This document shows positions 54,601 through 62,368 of a DNA stretch of 64,000 bases, piece by piece. Both the position numbers and the translations under genes were made by a program. Source of the DNA: Myxococcus stipitatus (GTDB taxonomy: Bacteria; Myxococcota; Myxococcia; Myxococcales; Myxococcaceae); NCBI RefSeq assembly GCF_021412625.1, contig NZ_JAKCFI010000004.1:1-64000 (forward strand), in the 5' to 3' direction. Position 1 is the first letter of the stretch; every line of letters begins with the position of its first letter. Below the pieces are notes generated by a model. That model was not told where the DNA came from. It ran no database searches and was given only the letters and a program-made list of their open reading frames with translations.

Positions 54601-55461
54601 GGCGCGCTCGAGCAGGGGCGCGCCGTCCAGCACCACCTGGTGCGAGGACGCGCTCACCGCGCGCGCCACGTACGTGCCCGGCTCCGTCACCTCCGCGTCG
54701 AAGGCCATGAGGTACAGGTCGCCCTCGCCCGGCTCGCCCGACAGGTCCAGCCGCCCGTCCGGCGCGCGCAGGGTGCGCACCGCCGCCGGCCCGAAGGCCC
54801 CGGAGAAGGGGCCCGCGAGCGAGCCGTCCTTCTGCGCCGGCGTGGCCTCGTCCCAGGCGAGCACGTGGAAGGCGGACAGGGGACCCACGAGGGAGACCTC
54901 GGACACGCCGCCCAGCTCGCGCAGGGCCGCGTCGCGCGCCTGCGTGTCCGCGCGCGCCAGGGCCACCGACAGCCGCGCGCCGCGCAGCAGGTAGGCCGTC
55001 TCGCCCGCGGCGCCCGCGGCCAGCCCCGCCCGCGCGGCCTCCAGGATGGCGTCGTCCTGCGGCGGCGCCGAACCCGTGGACTCCAGCGCGTAGCGCGCGG
55101 CGATGACGGCCAGCGGATGCGTGGGCGAGCGGCGCACCAGCTCCAGCGCGGCCGTCAGCGCCTGGTCCGGACGGCCCCCGCGCCGCGCCAGCAGGTGCTG
55201 TCCCATGAGGCCGTACGGCTCACCCGCGTCCGCGGCGATGGCGGCGTCGAAGCGCTGCCGCGCCTCGGTGACGTCGCCCGTCATCAGGTAGGCGTGGAAG
55301 CCGGCGAGCGCGAGCGCGCGCGCGTCGTGCGAGCCGTTGCGCACCTTCTCCACCGCGGACTCCAGCGCGCGGGGCGCGACGACGGTGGACGTGGAGTGGG
55401 AGCAGCCCGAGAGGCCGGCGACGAGGGTGAGCGCGGTCAGGCCGCGGCGGAAGGTGCGCAT
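51682..55461 (-). CDS. very large TPR / DUF3857 / transglutaminase-like lipoprotein
   Basis: 1259 residues. Lipobox GLSGC (Cys 20). Residues about 30-620 are TPR-type repeats (e.g. LANIYVGQRKHDEAMAVLRG). Residues about 625-850 fit DUF3857 (YPDGSVVNRIHTIQKALEQSG...RTIKADGRVLEPENIEGKD). Residues about 900-1000 are transglutaminase-like (VKALHAAVMQRFSGRDNG...RLSVMKAGLEALGIRARVA), but the Cys expected just before that helix and the later His are not present; only the terminal Asp of WLDSS is kept. The rest is beta-rich. The protein is probably a non-catalytic cell-surface scaffold. Same strand as, and 84 bases after, the Ser/Thr kinase gene. Confidence 0.87.
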   Translation of the reverse strand: MRTFRRGLTALTLVAGLSGCSHSTSTVVAPRALESAVEKVRNGSHDARALALAGFHAYLMTGDVTEARQRFDAAIAADAGEPYGLMGQHLLARRGGRPDQALTAALELVRRSPTHPLAVIAARYALESTGSAPPQDDAILEAARAGLAAGAAGETAYLLRGARLSVALARADTQARDAALRELGGVSEVSLVGPLSAFHVLAWDEATPAQKDGSLAGPFSGAFGPAAVRTLRAPDGRLDLSGEPGEGDLYLMAFDAEVTEPGTYVARAVSASSHQVVLDGAPLLERAAWSRATSTVAARAVKLGAGKHRFLVRQLKGPTSGVFTFSLMRADGKPSGARFTPATGAAPAAWGATPLSTADAAGVYPTAQSLKDALAGEAGELLSTVLAARDGLSRDPDGARQLLAGVEATSPALLSLRAEVAAADRTVPSKVARGRATRDLEAVLTKDPGNVAALLQRADLFMDDGQPASALETLKTAGEVSPPAGSPLYLLRARAALALDVDSLAEESLVQALQSQPRLCEALGLQYNLARRRDAVERADALVETQRDCPGFQVRLAEHARTRGDLETAAKQYADLLTRDPTSVSAGVSLANIYVGQRKHDEAMAVLRGLAATWPRNTELLKRMADVREYAGAPSDALALREKALALEGEDLSLRRAVERAKTGKELLQEHAIDGREALRAYEADPVTGGAAVFVLDAAAVRVYPDGSVVNRIHTIQKALEQSGVQEIAEVNVPRGAQVLALRTIKADGRVLEPENIEGKDTVSLPGVQVGDSVEVEYLLAESPRGPAQPGFTASAFYFRIANQPNAWTTYTVVAPKGTGMKVDAHGMKAPAPTVVGDEEVFHYEAHRVPPFIPEPDAPPSGNEYLPFVMVGAGATGNDSLVRVYGDAFQDRWMRTAEVEDFARKAAEGKQGLEAVKALHAAVMQRFSGRDNGLGQSAASTVAQDRGSRLSVMKAGLEALGIRARVAAVRTFNVDPNDYLFPYDSLLPYAALRVELPGAEPLWLDSSVRYGPFGELPEYAMGERDAYLLPEPGRPLEKVKTPALKDAVGKKVKLTLALDGDGKLSGKGEETYTGFEAAQLAEAFNQLSAESRNQALQGAVARYFGGASLSSVTLDRADQVGAPFVLRYEFTVPRFGRLEGDQRMALGPLTFPAQLGRRYVQLSSRRTPLFIDNTEASSTEVTLSLPKGWKLPDPQPALDVRTPFGRFSRTEKLEGSQLTVTESLRVSRERVPPNKYEQFSGFTGDVDLIQTRELFLVKQ

Positions 55462-55545
55462 AGGAGTGCCGAGGGATAATGCAATCCACCGTCCCAGGCC
55501 ATATTCCCCTGCGCGGATGTGTCCGGGGCGGGCGCGCCCGGCCGC

Positions 55546-57414
55546 CTAGCGACGCTTGCCGTTCTTGGGGGCGGGCTTGGGCGGCGCCTTCTTGGGGGGC
55601 GGCGGCGGCGCCTTCTTGGGGGGCGTCACCGCCTTGACGGGCACCGCGGCGGCCACCTTGGGCGGCGCCGGCGTGGCCGCCACCGGCGGCAGGGGCGCCG
55701 TCGTGCCCCCCGGCGGGGACTGCTTCAGGGTGTAGACGATGTGGCTGACGGTGCACACCGCCCCGATGCAGCCCAACGCGGGCGCGGGGGCGTCGCCGAA
55801 CTGCTCCACCCAGCCGGTGCCCAGCGCCAGCGGCTCGAAGATGGCGCGCCGGTCCTTGCCCGTGCCCATGAAGGCCTCCAGCCGGCCCTCGGCATCCACC
55901 GCCAGCTCCAGCGCCAGCGGCTCCTGCCGCTTGGGGGCCTCCGTGCCCAGCATGGCGCCCCGCCGCTCGCCCAGCGCCCACTCCAGGCGCAGCGGCTGCC
56001 CCTGGCCGGTGTGCACCAGCGCCACGTAGCGGCCCTGGCTGCCCAACAGCAGCATGGACACCATGGGCTCGGGGGCGGGCTGGAACAGGCTGAACATGTC
56101 GCGCAGCCGGCGCTCCCAGCTCTGGGGCGGCGGCTCCGCCAGCACCTGGCTGGTGAAGGCGAGGATGTCGCCGTCGCGGCGGGTGACGTCCACGCGCGCG
56201 CGGCCCACCTGGCGCTCGTCGTCCGTCCAGGGGAACACGAGCGACTGCGTCTTCTCGTCGACGACGACCGGACGGCCCGCGACCTGGAGGCTCTGTTTGT
56301 CCGGGCCGTCGCCCAGCGTGTAGCTGCGCCGCTCCGGACGGCTCTCCTCGCGCCCGGGTACCATCTGCGTCTCGGGCTCGCCCAGGTACGTCATGATGGC
56401 CGCGCCCGGCTTCATCGGCCGCTCGCGGCGTCCGCTCAGCCACCACGCCGTGCCGAGCACGAACATCGCCGCCAGCACCAGCAGCACCGCCGCCCCCTTG
56501 AGCGCGACGTGCACCGCCTTCATGACGCCGCGCTTGAAGCGCTGCGTCCGCGTGAGCTTCACCGGCGCCAGCGACGTCAGGCTGCCGGGGACCAGCAGCT
56601 CCAGGTCCGCGATGAGCGCCGCCACCGACGGGTAGCGGTCCTCCGGGTCCGGCTTGAGGCACTTGGTGACGATGGTGTCCAGCCGCGCGTCCAACCCCGG
56701 CTTGCGCTGCGACGGGGGATCGAACGTGCCCAGCGGCACCTCGCCCGTCAGCCACTCGTAGAGGATGACGCCCAGCGAGAAGATGTCCGCGCGCGCGTCC
56801 GCGCTCTTCGCGTCCACCCGCTGCTCGGGCGCCATGTACGACAGCGTGCCCATGGACACATGAGTGGAGGTGAGCGCGAAGCGCGACGAGGGGCTGGCGT
56901 CCTCGAGGAACGACGCGAGCCCGAAGTCGGACACCTTGGCGATGCCGCCCGCCTGCTGATCCAGCAGGATGTTCTCCGGCTTCAGGTCCCGGTGGATGAC
57001 GCCCCGGCCGTGCGCGTACTCGATGGCCCGGCAGATCTCGACCATCCGCCGCAGCGCGCCGGGGATGTCCAGCTGCGGCGCGCGGATCAACTCGCGCAGC
57101 GACGGCCCATCCACGAACTCCATCACCAGGTAGTACGTCGTCTCCGTCTTCCCCTTGTCGACGATGGAGACGATGTTCGGATGACTCAGCGCGGCGAGCG
57201 CGGCGGCTTCCTTCTGGAAGCGGGCGATGAAGGACGGGTCCTTGGCCAGCTCCGGGTTGAGCAGCTTCACCGCCACGGTGCGGCCGAGCGACAGCTGGGT
57301 GGCCTTGTGGACCTCCCCCATGCCGCCGGTGCCCACGAGCTTCTCGAGGCGGTAACCGGTGATGAGGTCCGGGGAGCGGGGCCGGCTGATCGCCGTCGGG
57401 TCGATGGAGGACAT
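55546..57414 (-). CDS. membrane-anchored Ser/Thr protein kinase (Hanks type)
   Basis: 622 residues. Kinase domain about 21-285: Gly loop GTGGMGEVHKA, Lys50 in VAVKLL, catalytic Asp143 in HRDLKPEN, DFG Asp163 and SYMAPEQ. Active residues are all present. A membrane helix (AAVLLVLAAMFVLGTAWWL) follows near residues 310-330, then a ~240-residue extracytoplasmic region with an Ala/Pro/Lys-rich tail (KKAPPPPPKKAPPKP). Classic myxobacterial STPK layout with an external sensor. It lies 105 bases after the GAF gene and 84 bases before the DUF3857 gene, so the three are probably linked functionally. Confidence 0.95.
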   Translation of the reverse strand: MSSIDPTAISRPRSPDLITGYRLEKLVGTGGMGEVHKATQLSLGRTVAVKLLNPELAKDPSFIARFQKEAAALAALSHPNIVSIVDKGKTETTYYLVMEFVDGPSLRELIRAPQLDIPGALRRMVEICRAIEYAHGRGVIHRDLKPENILLDQQAGGIAKVSDFGLASFLEDASPSSRFALTSTHVSMGTLSYMAPEQRVDAKSADARADIFSLGVILYEWLTGEVPLGTFDPPSQRKPGLDARLDTIVTKCLKPDPEDRYPSVAALIADLELLVPGSLTSLAPVKLTRTQRFKRGVMKAVHVALKGAAVLLVLAAMFVLGTAWWLSGRRERPMKPGAAIMTYLGEPETQMVPGREESRPERRSYTLGDGPDKQSLQVAGRPVVVDEKTQSLVFPWTDDERQVGRARVDVTRRDGDILAFTSQVLAEPPPQSWERRLRDMFSLFQPAPEPMVSMLLLGSQGRYVALVHTGQGQPLRLEWALGERRGAMLGTEAPKRQEPLALELAVDAEGRLEAFMGTGKDRRAIFEPLALGTGWVEQFGDAPAPALGCIGAVCTVSHIVYTLKQSPPGGTTAPLPPVAATPAPPKVAAAVPVKAVTPPKKAPPPPPKKAPPKPAPKNGKRR

Positions 57415-57519
57415 GGCGGTAGACAGGGGGCCGCCAGGGTAGCAGAAACGCCCGCCCGTGGTGGACGCACCCTTCCAGGGTCACCGCCACCCCCCCGAGC
57501 GGCCGGGCGTGAGGGGGGC

Positions 57520-58110
57520 CTAGTGGCCCGAGGCGGGCGTGCGGCCCACCGCGGCGCGCAGGCTGGTGCGCACCTGGTCCAGCGACGAGCGCATCTGCCC
57601 GTGCCGCACCGCCGCCGCCACCGCCCGCGACAGGGACTTGAGCAGCGACACCTCCTCCGGCTTCCACGCCCGCGCCCGCTGGCAGTCCTCGAACACCACC
57701 ACCCCCCACCACTGCTGCCGCGAGGGGTTGATGGGGCACAGGAGCGCGGACTGCGTCCCCTGGCGCTCCAGCAGGTCGCGCATCATGGGCGGCGCGTCGC
57801 GCGTGGGACACGCGACCACCATCCCCGCCTCCAGCATGTCCACCCAGCCCGGCGCGAAGTCCCGGAACGAGAACGCGCGCAGCACGGGGTTGGCCAGCGG
57901 CGACGCCGTGGGCGGCTCCGCCCAGGCGTAGCGCAGGTCCGTGATGAAGCGGCCGTAGGTCTGCTGGACCCGGTTCTCGAAGATGTAGGCGCGATCAACC
58001 CCGAGCGCGTGGCCCACCATCCCCAGTGTTTCGATGGCGGTGCTGACCCCCAACCCCCGGTCCAACAGGAGCTTCGAGGCTTCCGACACCTTCGTGAAGG
58101 CTTCCACCAT
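57520..58110 (-). CDS. GAF-domain protein
   Basis: 196 residues, essentially one GAF domain: LGMVGHALGVDRAYIFENR, GMVVACPTRDAPPMMRDLLERQGTQSALLCPI and WWGVVVFEDCQRARAWKPEEVSLLKSLSRAVAAAV. No kinase, HTH or cyclase attached, so a stand-alone ligand-binding sensor. GGAG is seven bases before the ATG and a strong sigma-70-type promoter lies about 77 bases upstream. First gene of the minus-strand series with the Ser/Thr kinase. Confidence 0.9.
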   Translation of the reverse strand: MVEAFTKVSEASKLLLDRGLGVSTAIETLGMVGHALGVDRAYIFENRVQQTYGRFITDLRYAWAEPPTASPLANPVLRAFSFRDFAPGWVDMLEAGMVVACPTRDAPPMMRDLLERQGTQSALLCPINPSRQQWWGVVVFEDCQRARAWKPEEVSLLKSLSRAVAAAVRHGQMRSSLDQVRTSLRAAVGRTPASGH

Positions 58111-58186
58111 GGGCGACTCCAGGAAACAGCGATTTCGTAGTGGGTTCCGTCAGTATCCGGAACGAACTGTCATTCTCTGAAGTCGC

Positions 58187-58215
58187 ATTAAGCGTGATTA
58201 CTGTGTTTCTGTCAA
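58187..58215 (-). promoter_or_regulatory. housekeeping-type promoter of the GAF gene
   Basis: On the minus strand TTGACA (58215-58210) is followed after 17 bases by CTTAAT (58192-58187), within an AT-rich stretch running from about 58130 to 58245, exceptional for this window. The -35 is a perfect consensus. Transcription would begin near 58180, giving a leader of about 70 bases. The rest of the 301-base gap 58111-58411 holds only the downstream hairpin of the next gene. Confidence 0.7.
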
Positions 58216-58352
58216 ATCCCAGTTTTGCTGAAAGTCAAGAGCGCGTGCCGCCGCGAATGACCCGGGCGGGGTGTAGATGACACAGGTGCGCTCCCGAGTG
58301 GTACCCCGCAGGAACGGAGTGTCCGGGTGTGGACAGACCCCTGAAACGCAAC

Positions 58353-58380
58353 GAGGGCGCCCCCTTGGATGGGCGCCCTC
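58353..58380 (-). terminator. hairpin downstream of the Ala/Lys-rich peptide gene
   Basis: Perfect 10-bp stem GAGGGCGCCC / GGGCGCCCTC with an 8-base loop, 31 bases past the minus-strand stop at 58412. On the minus strand it is followed by a modest T-containing run (GTTGCGTTTCAG), supporting intrinsic termination. Confidence 0.75.
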
Positions 58381-58411
58381 GCGGCGATGCCTCTAAAGCT
58401 GAAAATCGAGA

Positions 58412-58672
58412 CTACTTGGTCTCGGTGGCGCTCTCGGCCTTGGGGGCCTCGGCCTTGGGGGCCTTCTTGCCCTTCTTGGCGGCGGCCTTGGCGGGCTTGG
58501 CCTCGGCGGCAGCGGCGGGAGCGGCCTCGGCGGGCTTGGCCTCGGCGGCGGGGGCGGCCTCGGCGGGCTTGGCCTCCGCGGCGGCCGGCTTGGTCTCGGC
58601 GGCGGCCGGGGCCGGGGTGTTGGCAAACGCGGTGGCGGCGGCGAGCAGGGCGGCGGCGAAGACGGTCTTCAT
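58412..58672 (-). CDS. small exported Ala/Pro/Lys/Glu-rich protein
   Basis: 86 residues. Signal peptide MKTVFAAALLAAATAFA, then low-complexity repeats of the type AEAKPAEAAPA and a basic segment AKKGKKAPKAEAPK. Repeats (EAKPAEAAPAA at least twice) make it resemble histone-H1-like or cell-wall-linked tails, but the signal peptide points to export. GGAG eight bases before the ATG supports the start. Function unknown. Confidence 0.75.
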   Translation of the reverse strand: MKTVFAAALLAAATAFANTPAPAAAETKPAAAEAKPAEAAPAAEAKPAEAAPAAAAEAKPAKAAAKKGKKAPKAEAPKAESATETK

Positions 58673-58851
58673 GGAATGCTCCGTTGAGGCGGGACGACGC
58701 GGGATTGCGCCGTATCAGCGCGGCGACCCTTGAGCAGCGCGCGTGCCAGCACCGCCGCTCAGAGGGGCCTCGAACGAGGCGCGCATGTCGTCTGGGGAGA
58801 AACTCCTCAGTTGACGCTCCAACATTGGGGGCTTGCTCCCCAGACGAGCGC

Positions 58852-58882
58852 TTGACGCTTTGACGATGCGCGTCGCTTTAAG
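58852..58882 (+). promoter_or_regulatory. possible promoter of the lipoprotein/two-component series
   Basis: In the 301-base divergent gap 58673-58973, TTGACG (58852-58857) is followed by TTTAAG (58877-58882) with a 19-base spacer, or CTTTAA with 18. It is about 90 bases ahead of the lipoprotein ATG at 58974. Three small hairpins lie just upstream: 58767-58780 (GCCTCG-AA-CGAGGC), 58792-58810 and 58826-58842. Their role is unclear. Confidence 0.4.
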
Positions 58883-58973
58883 CAAGCTGCGTGCGTCGCC
58901 GCGGTGGGAGGAAGCGGGTTCGCGGCACATCGCCGCGCGGCCCCGCGCAGTCGCGGCGCGAAAGAGACGGTGT

Positions 58974-59423
58974 ATGCGGTCCCTGTGGTGCGCGACAGCG
59001 ATGGCGTGGCTGGTGGCGGGGTGCGTGCGCATTCCCCCCGAGCGTCTCGAGGCGCAGGTGCTGCAGACCGAGCACTGGCGGCGCGAGTACGAGGCGCAGC
59101 GCGACCGCATGGAGCTCGTGGCCATGCGGCTGGCCGCGCTGGAGTCCGCCATCGAACGATTGCAGCAGGAGCGGGCGGATGCGGAGCAGGGGCGGGTGGC
59201 GCTGTTGGAGGAGCTGGTGCGCACGGAGGCGGACCGGCACCTGCTGGAAGAGCACAACGCGCAGCTGATGGCGCGCGAGCGCGAGCTGAACGAGCTGCGC
59301 GAGATGCACGAGCAGCTGTCGGACGTCTTCTACGAGTCCGCGCTGGAGCGGGCGCGGCGGCGGCTGCCGTCCGTGCGGCAACCGGATGCTCCCGCGGCAG
59401 GCGGCGGGACGGCGGCGCCCTAG
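58974..59423 (+). CDS. coiled-coil lipoprotein
   Basis: 149 residues from the ATG at 58974, which gives a short lipoprotein signal MRSLWCATAMAWLVAGC (lipid Cys 17). The mature protein is almost entirely helical coiled coil (heptads from about residue 25 to 130, e.g. LAALESAIERLQQERADAEQ), with a Pro/Gly/Ala tail. No enzymatic motif. It precedes the kinase/response-regulator pair by 33 bases on the same strand, so it may be a periplasmic accessory of that sensor. Confidence 0.82.
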   Translation: MRSLWCATAMAWLVAGCVRIPPERLEAQVLQTEHWRREYEAQRDRMELVAMRLAALESAIERLQQERADAEQGRVALLEELVRTEADRHLLEEHNAQLMARERELNELREMHEQLSDVFYESALERARRRLPSVRQPDAPAAGGGTAAP

Positions 59424-59456
59424 GCTCGCTGGACAGGCTCGCGACGGCGGGCGGCC

Positions 59457-60908
59457 GTGGTAGAGGTCTCGGCCCTGGTGAGCACTCGCACGCCCATCCG
59501 CGGCTATCGGGCCGGCTTCTTCTTCGTGGTGGCCCTGCTGTCGGCCGTCACCGGCTTCACGTTGTGGACGGAGGTCCGCACCGGCGCGGAGGTGGACGCG
59601 CTCGTGCAGGAGGCGCTCAACCGCTCGGGGCTCATCGGCCGCATCCGCATCGACGCGCTGTCGCTGGAGGCCGCCATCGAGGCGCACATCCGCGCCACGG
59701 ACGACGCGGAGCGCGAGGCGGCGGACGCGGTGATGGAGGAGATCCTCGCCGACATCCGCCACGCCTCGGAGGCATACACGCGCAACCTGCCGCCGGGCGA
59801 CAAGGCGATGTGGGAGCGCTTCAACGCCGCCAGCCAGGGCCTGGCGCACCAGGTGCGCACGGCGGCGGTGTTCTCGCAGCGGCGCGAGGCGGACCGGGCG
59901 CGGCGCCACCTGGCGGAGAGCATCCGCCCCCTGGCCACGGAGCTGGACGCGCTGGGTGGGGAACTGGAGGAGGAGAATTCGGACGCGGCGCGCAGGATGC
60001 TGGCCACGCTGGGGGACCTGCGCGTGCGCAACATGGCGCTGGGGTCGGGCACCACGGTGCTGGCGATGCTCCTGTCCCTGATGGTGGGCTGGCACATCAC
60101 CGCGCTGCTCAAGAAGCGCGAGGCCACGATTCAAGGGCAGTTCGAGGAGCTGGGGCGCCACAACCAGGAGCTGGACGCGTTCACGCGGCGCGTGGCGCAC
60201 GACCTCATCAGCCCGCTGGCGCCGCTCAAGGGCTACCTCACGCTCATCCGCCGCACGGGCGCGGTGAAGGACGCGGGCGCGCTGGAGATGCTGGCGCAGT
60301 GCGAGTCCAGCGCGGTGCGCATGGGGGAGCTCATCGAGGCGCTGCTGCGCTTCTGCCGCGCAGGCACGCGCGGTGAGCACACGGTGGGCGAGCTGGACAC
60401 GGCGGTGACGACGGTGCTGCTGGAGGTGGCGCAGACGGCGGCGGCGCAGAGCGTGGCGCTGGAGCGCGCGCTGGAGCCCGGCGTGGCGGTGGACTGCCCC
60501 GGGCAGCTGTTGCAGGTCACCGCGCGCAACCTGCTCACCAACGCGGTGAAGTACACGGCGGGGCGGCCGGAGGCGAAGGTGTCGGTGCGCGTGGCCACCG
60601 AGGGCGTCGACGCGGTGCTCGAGGTGGTGGACAACGGCATCGGCATGGACGCCACGGTGCAGGCCTCGTTGTTCCAGCCCTTCTTCCGGGCGCCGGAGGT
60701 GCGCGCGCTGCCGGGGCATGGGCTGGGGCTGGCCACCACCCGCCGCGTGGTGGAGGCCCATGGCGGGACGTTGCAGGTGCGCTCCGAGCCTGGCAAGGGG
60801 ACGCGGGTGGTGGTGCGCTTTGCGCGCGTGACACGACCGGTGGCGGGGAGCTCCGCCGGGACCGTGGACTCGTCTGGTGCTCCCCCGTTGCGCAAGGTGG
60901 CCTCGTGA
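59457..60908 (+). CDS. sensor histidine kinase with periplasmic four-helix sensor
   Basis: 483 residues from a GTG at 59457; a GTG at 59478 would give a start closer to the first membrane helix, so the start is open. TM1 (GFFFVVALLSAVTGFTLW) and TM2 (MALGSGTTVLAMLLSLMVGW) bracket a ~165-residue helical periplasmic region resembling CHASE3/four-helix-bundle sensors. HisKA: RRVAHDLISPLAPLKGY with His248. HATPase: NLLTNAVKY, DNGIGMD and GHGLGLATTRRVVEAHGG. GTGA overlap with the following regulator gene marks a coupled pair. Confidence 0.93.
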   Translation: MVEVSALVSTRTPIRGYRAGFFFVVALLSAVTGFTLWTEVRTGAEVDALVQEALNRSGLIGRIRIDALSLEAAIEAHIRATDDAEREAADAVMEEILADIRHASEAYTRNLPPGDKAMWERFNAASQGLAHQVRTAAVFSQRREADRARRHLAESIRPLATELDALGGELEEENSDAARRMLATLGDLRVRNMALGSGTTVLAMLLSLMVGWHITALLKKREATIQGQFEELGRHNQELDAFTRRVAHDLISPLAPLKGYLTLIRRTGAVKDAGALEMLAQCESSAVRMGELIEALLRFCRAGTRGEHTVGELDTAVTTVLLEVAQTAAAQSVALERALEPGVAVDCPGQLLQVTARNLLTNAVKYTAGRPEAKVSVRVATEGVDAVLEVVDNGIGMDATVQASLFQPFFRAPEVRALPGHGLGLATTRRVVEAHGGTLQVRSEPGKGTRVVVRFARVTRPVAGSSAGTVDSSGAPPLRKVAS

Positions 60909-62251
60909 GCTCTGCCCGCATCCTCGTCGTGGACGATGACCCCCAGGCCCGCGACCTGCTCCAACGGTTGTTGGGGACGCTGGGCTCGGTGGCGCAGGCG
61001 CCACACCCGAAGGCCGCCGCGGAGAAGCTGGCGGAGTCCGCGTACGACCTGGTGCTGACGGACATGGCCATGCCCGAGCCGGGCGACGGGCTCAAGGTGC
61101 TCCAGGAGGTGAAGGCGCACCTGCCGGACACGCCGGTCATCGTGGTGACGGCGTTCGGCAACATCGAGGGCGCGCTGGACAGCATCCAGCAGGGCGCCTT
61201 CGACTACCTGGCCAAGCCCTTCGACGTGGACGCCATCCTCCGCGTGGCGCGGCGCGCGCTGGAGCAGAAGCGGCTGGTGGAGGAGAACCGCTCCCTGCGC
61301 CAGCAGGTGGACCGCAGCGCGCTGGTGGGCCGCAGCCCGGCGCTGCTGGAGGTCTACAAGCAGGTGGCGCGCGCGGCGGCCAGCAACGTGCCGGTGTTGA
61401 TTACGGGCGAGACGGGCACGGGCAAGGAGATGGTGGCGCGGGCGCTGCACAAGCGCTCGCCGCGCGCGTCCGGTCCGTTCATCCCGGTGGACTGCGGCGC
61501 CATCACCGAATCCCTGATGGAGAGCGAGCTGTTTGGCCACGCCAAGGGCAGCTTCACCGGCGCGTCGGGCGCGCGGCGGGGCGTGTTCGAGGAGGCCAAC
61601 GGCGGCACGCTGTTCCTGGACGAGATTGGCGACGTGGGGATGAAGGTCCAGTCGCAGCTCCTGCGCGTGCTCCAGGAGGGGGAGATCCGCCGCGTGGGCG
61701 AGAGCGTGCCGGTGAAGGTAGACGCGCGCGTGGTGGCGGCGACGAACAAGGACCTGAAGGAGCGGGTGGCGGAGGGGCTGTTCCGCGAGGACCTGCTCTA
61801 TCGACTGGATGTGGTGCACCTGCACCTGCCGCCGGTGCGCGAGCGGCGCGAGGACATCCCCTCGCTGGTGCAGCACTTCGCGGCGCGGCACGCGCGGGGC
61901 GGGGCGAGCCCGGTGGTGACGCCGGAGGCGATGGCGCGGCTGACGGCCTATGACTGGCCGGGCAACGTGCGGCAGCTGGAGAACGTGGTGGCGCGCGCGC
62001 TCGCGCTCAACGTGACGGGGGTGCTCGGGCCCCAGGACTTCCCGGAGCCCATCGGCGACGCGCCCAAGCGCCTCACCGGACTGGCCGGGGACATGCCCAG
62101 CCTGGCGGAGCTGTCGCGACGCTACGCCGCGCACGTGCTCCAGGCCGTGGGCGGCAACAAGAGCGAGGCTGCGCGGCTGCTCGACGTCGACCGCAAGACG
62201 CTCTACAAGCTGCTGGAGGCGTCCGGGGCGGAGCCGCCGGAGTCCACGTGA
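60905..62251 (+). CDS. NtrC-family sigma-54-dependent response regulator (GSFTGA loop)
   Basis: 448 residues. Receiver: VVDDD and Asp53 in LTDMAMPEPGDG. AAA+: Walker A GETGTGKE, Walker B GTLFLDEIGD; the sigma-54 loop reads GSFTGA instead of the usual GAFTGA. C-terminal Fis-type HTH ends LLDVDRKTLYKLLEASG. Starts with a GTG overlapping the kinase stop. The Ser in the loop is a tolerated natural variant in part of the family, so activation of sigma-54 holoenzyme remains likely but less certain than for the regulator at 10038. Confidence 0.93.
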   Translation: MSSARILVVDDDPQARDLLQRLLGTLGSVAQAPHPKAAAEKLAESAYDLVLTDMAMPEPGDGLKVLQEVKAHLPDTPVIVVTAFGNIEGALDSIQQGAFDYLAKPFDVDAILRVARRALEQKRLVEENRSLRQQVDRSALVGRSPALLEVYKQVARAAASNVPVLITGETGTGKEMVARALHKRSPRASGPFIPVDCGAITESLMESELFGHAKGSFTGASGARRGVFEEANGGTLFLDEIGDVGMKVQSQLLRVLQEGEIRRVGESVPVKVDARVVAATNKDLKERVAEGLFREDLLYRLDVVHLHLPPVRERREDIPSLVQHFAARHARGGASPVVTPEAMARLTAYDWPGNVRQLENVVARALALNVTGVLGPQDFPEPIGDAPKRLTGLAGDMPSLAELSRRYAAHVLQAVGGNKSEAARLLDVDRKTLYKLLEASGAEPPEST

Positions 62252-62368
62252 GCCGCCCTGGCGCCGCGTGCTGGCCCATGGCGTCGAGGATTCCATCCCG
62301 TCTGGCATTGGACGCCCCGGGTGCAAGGGCTTGTGTCGGAAGGGCCGGGACTCCCAGACTTCCGGGCC

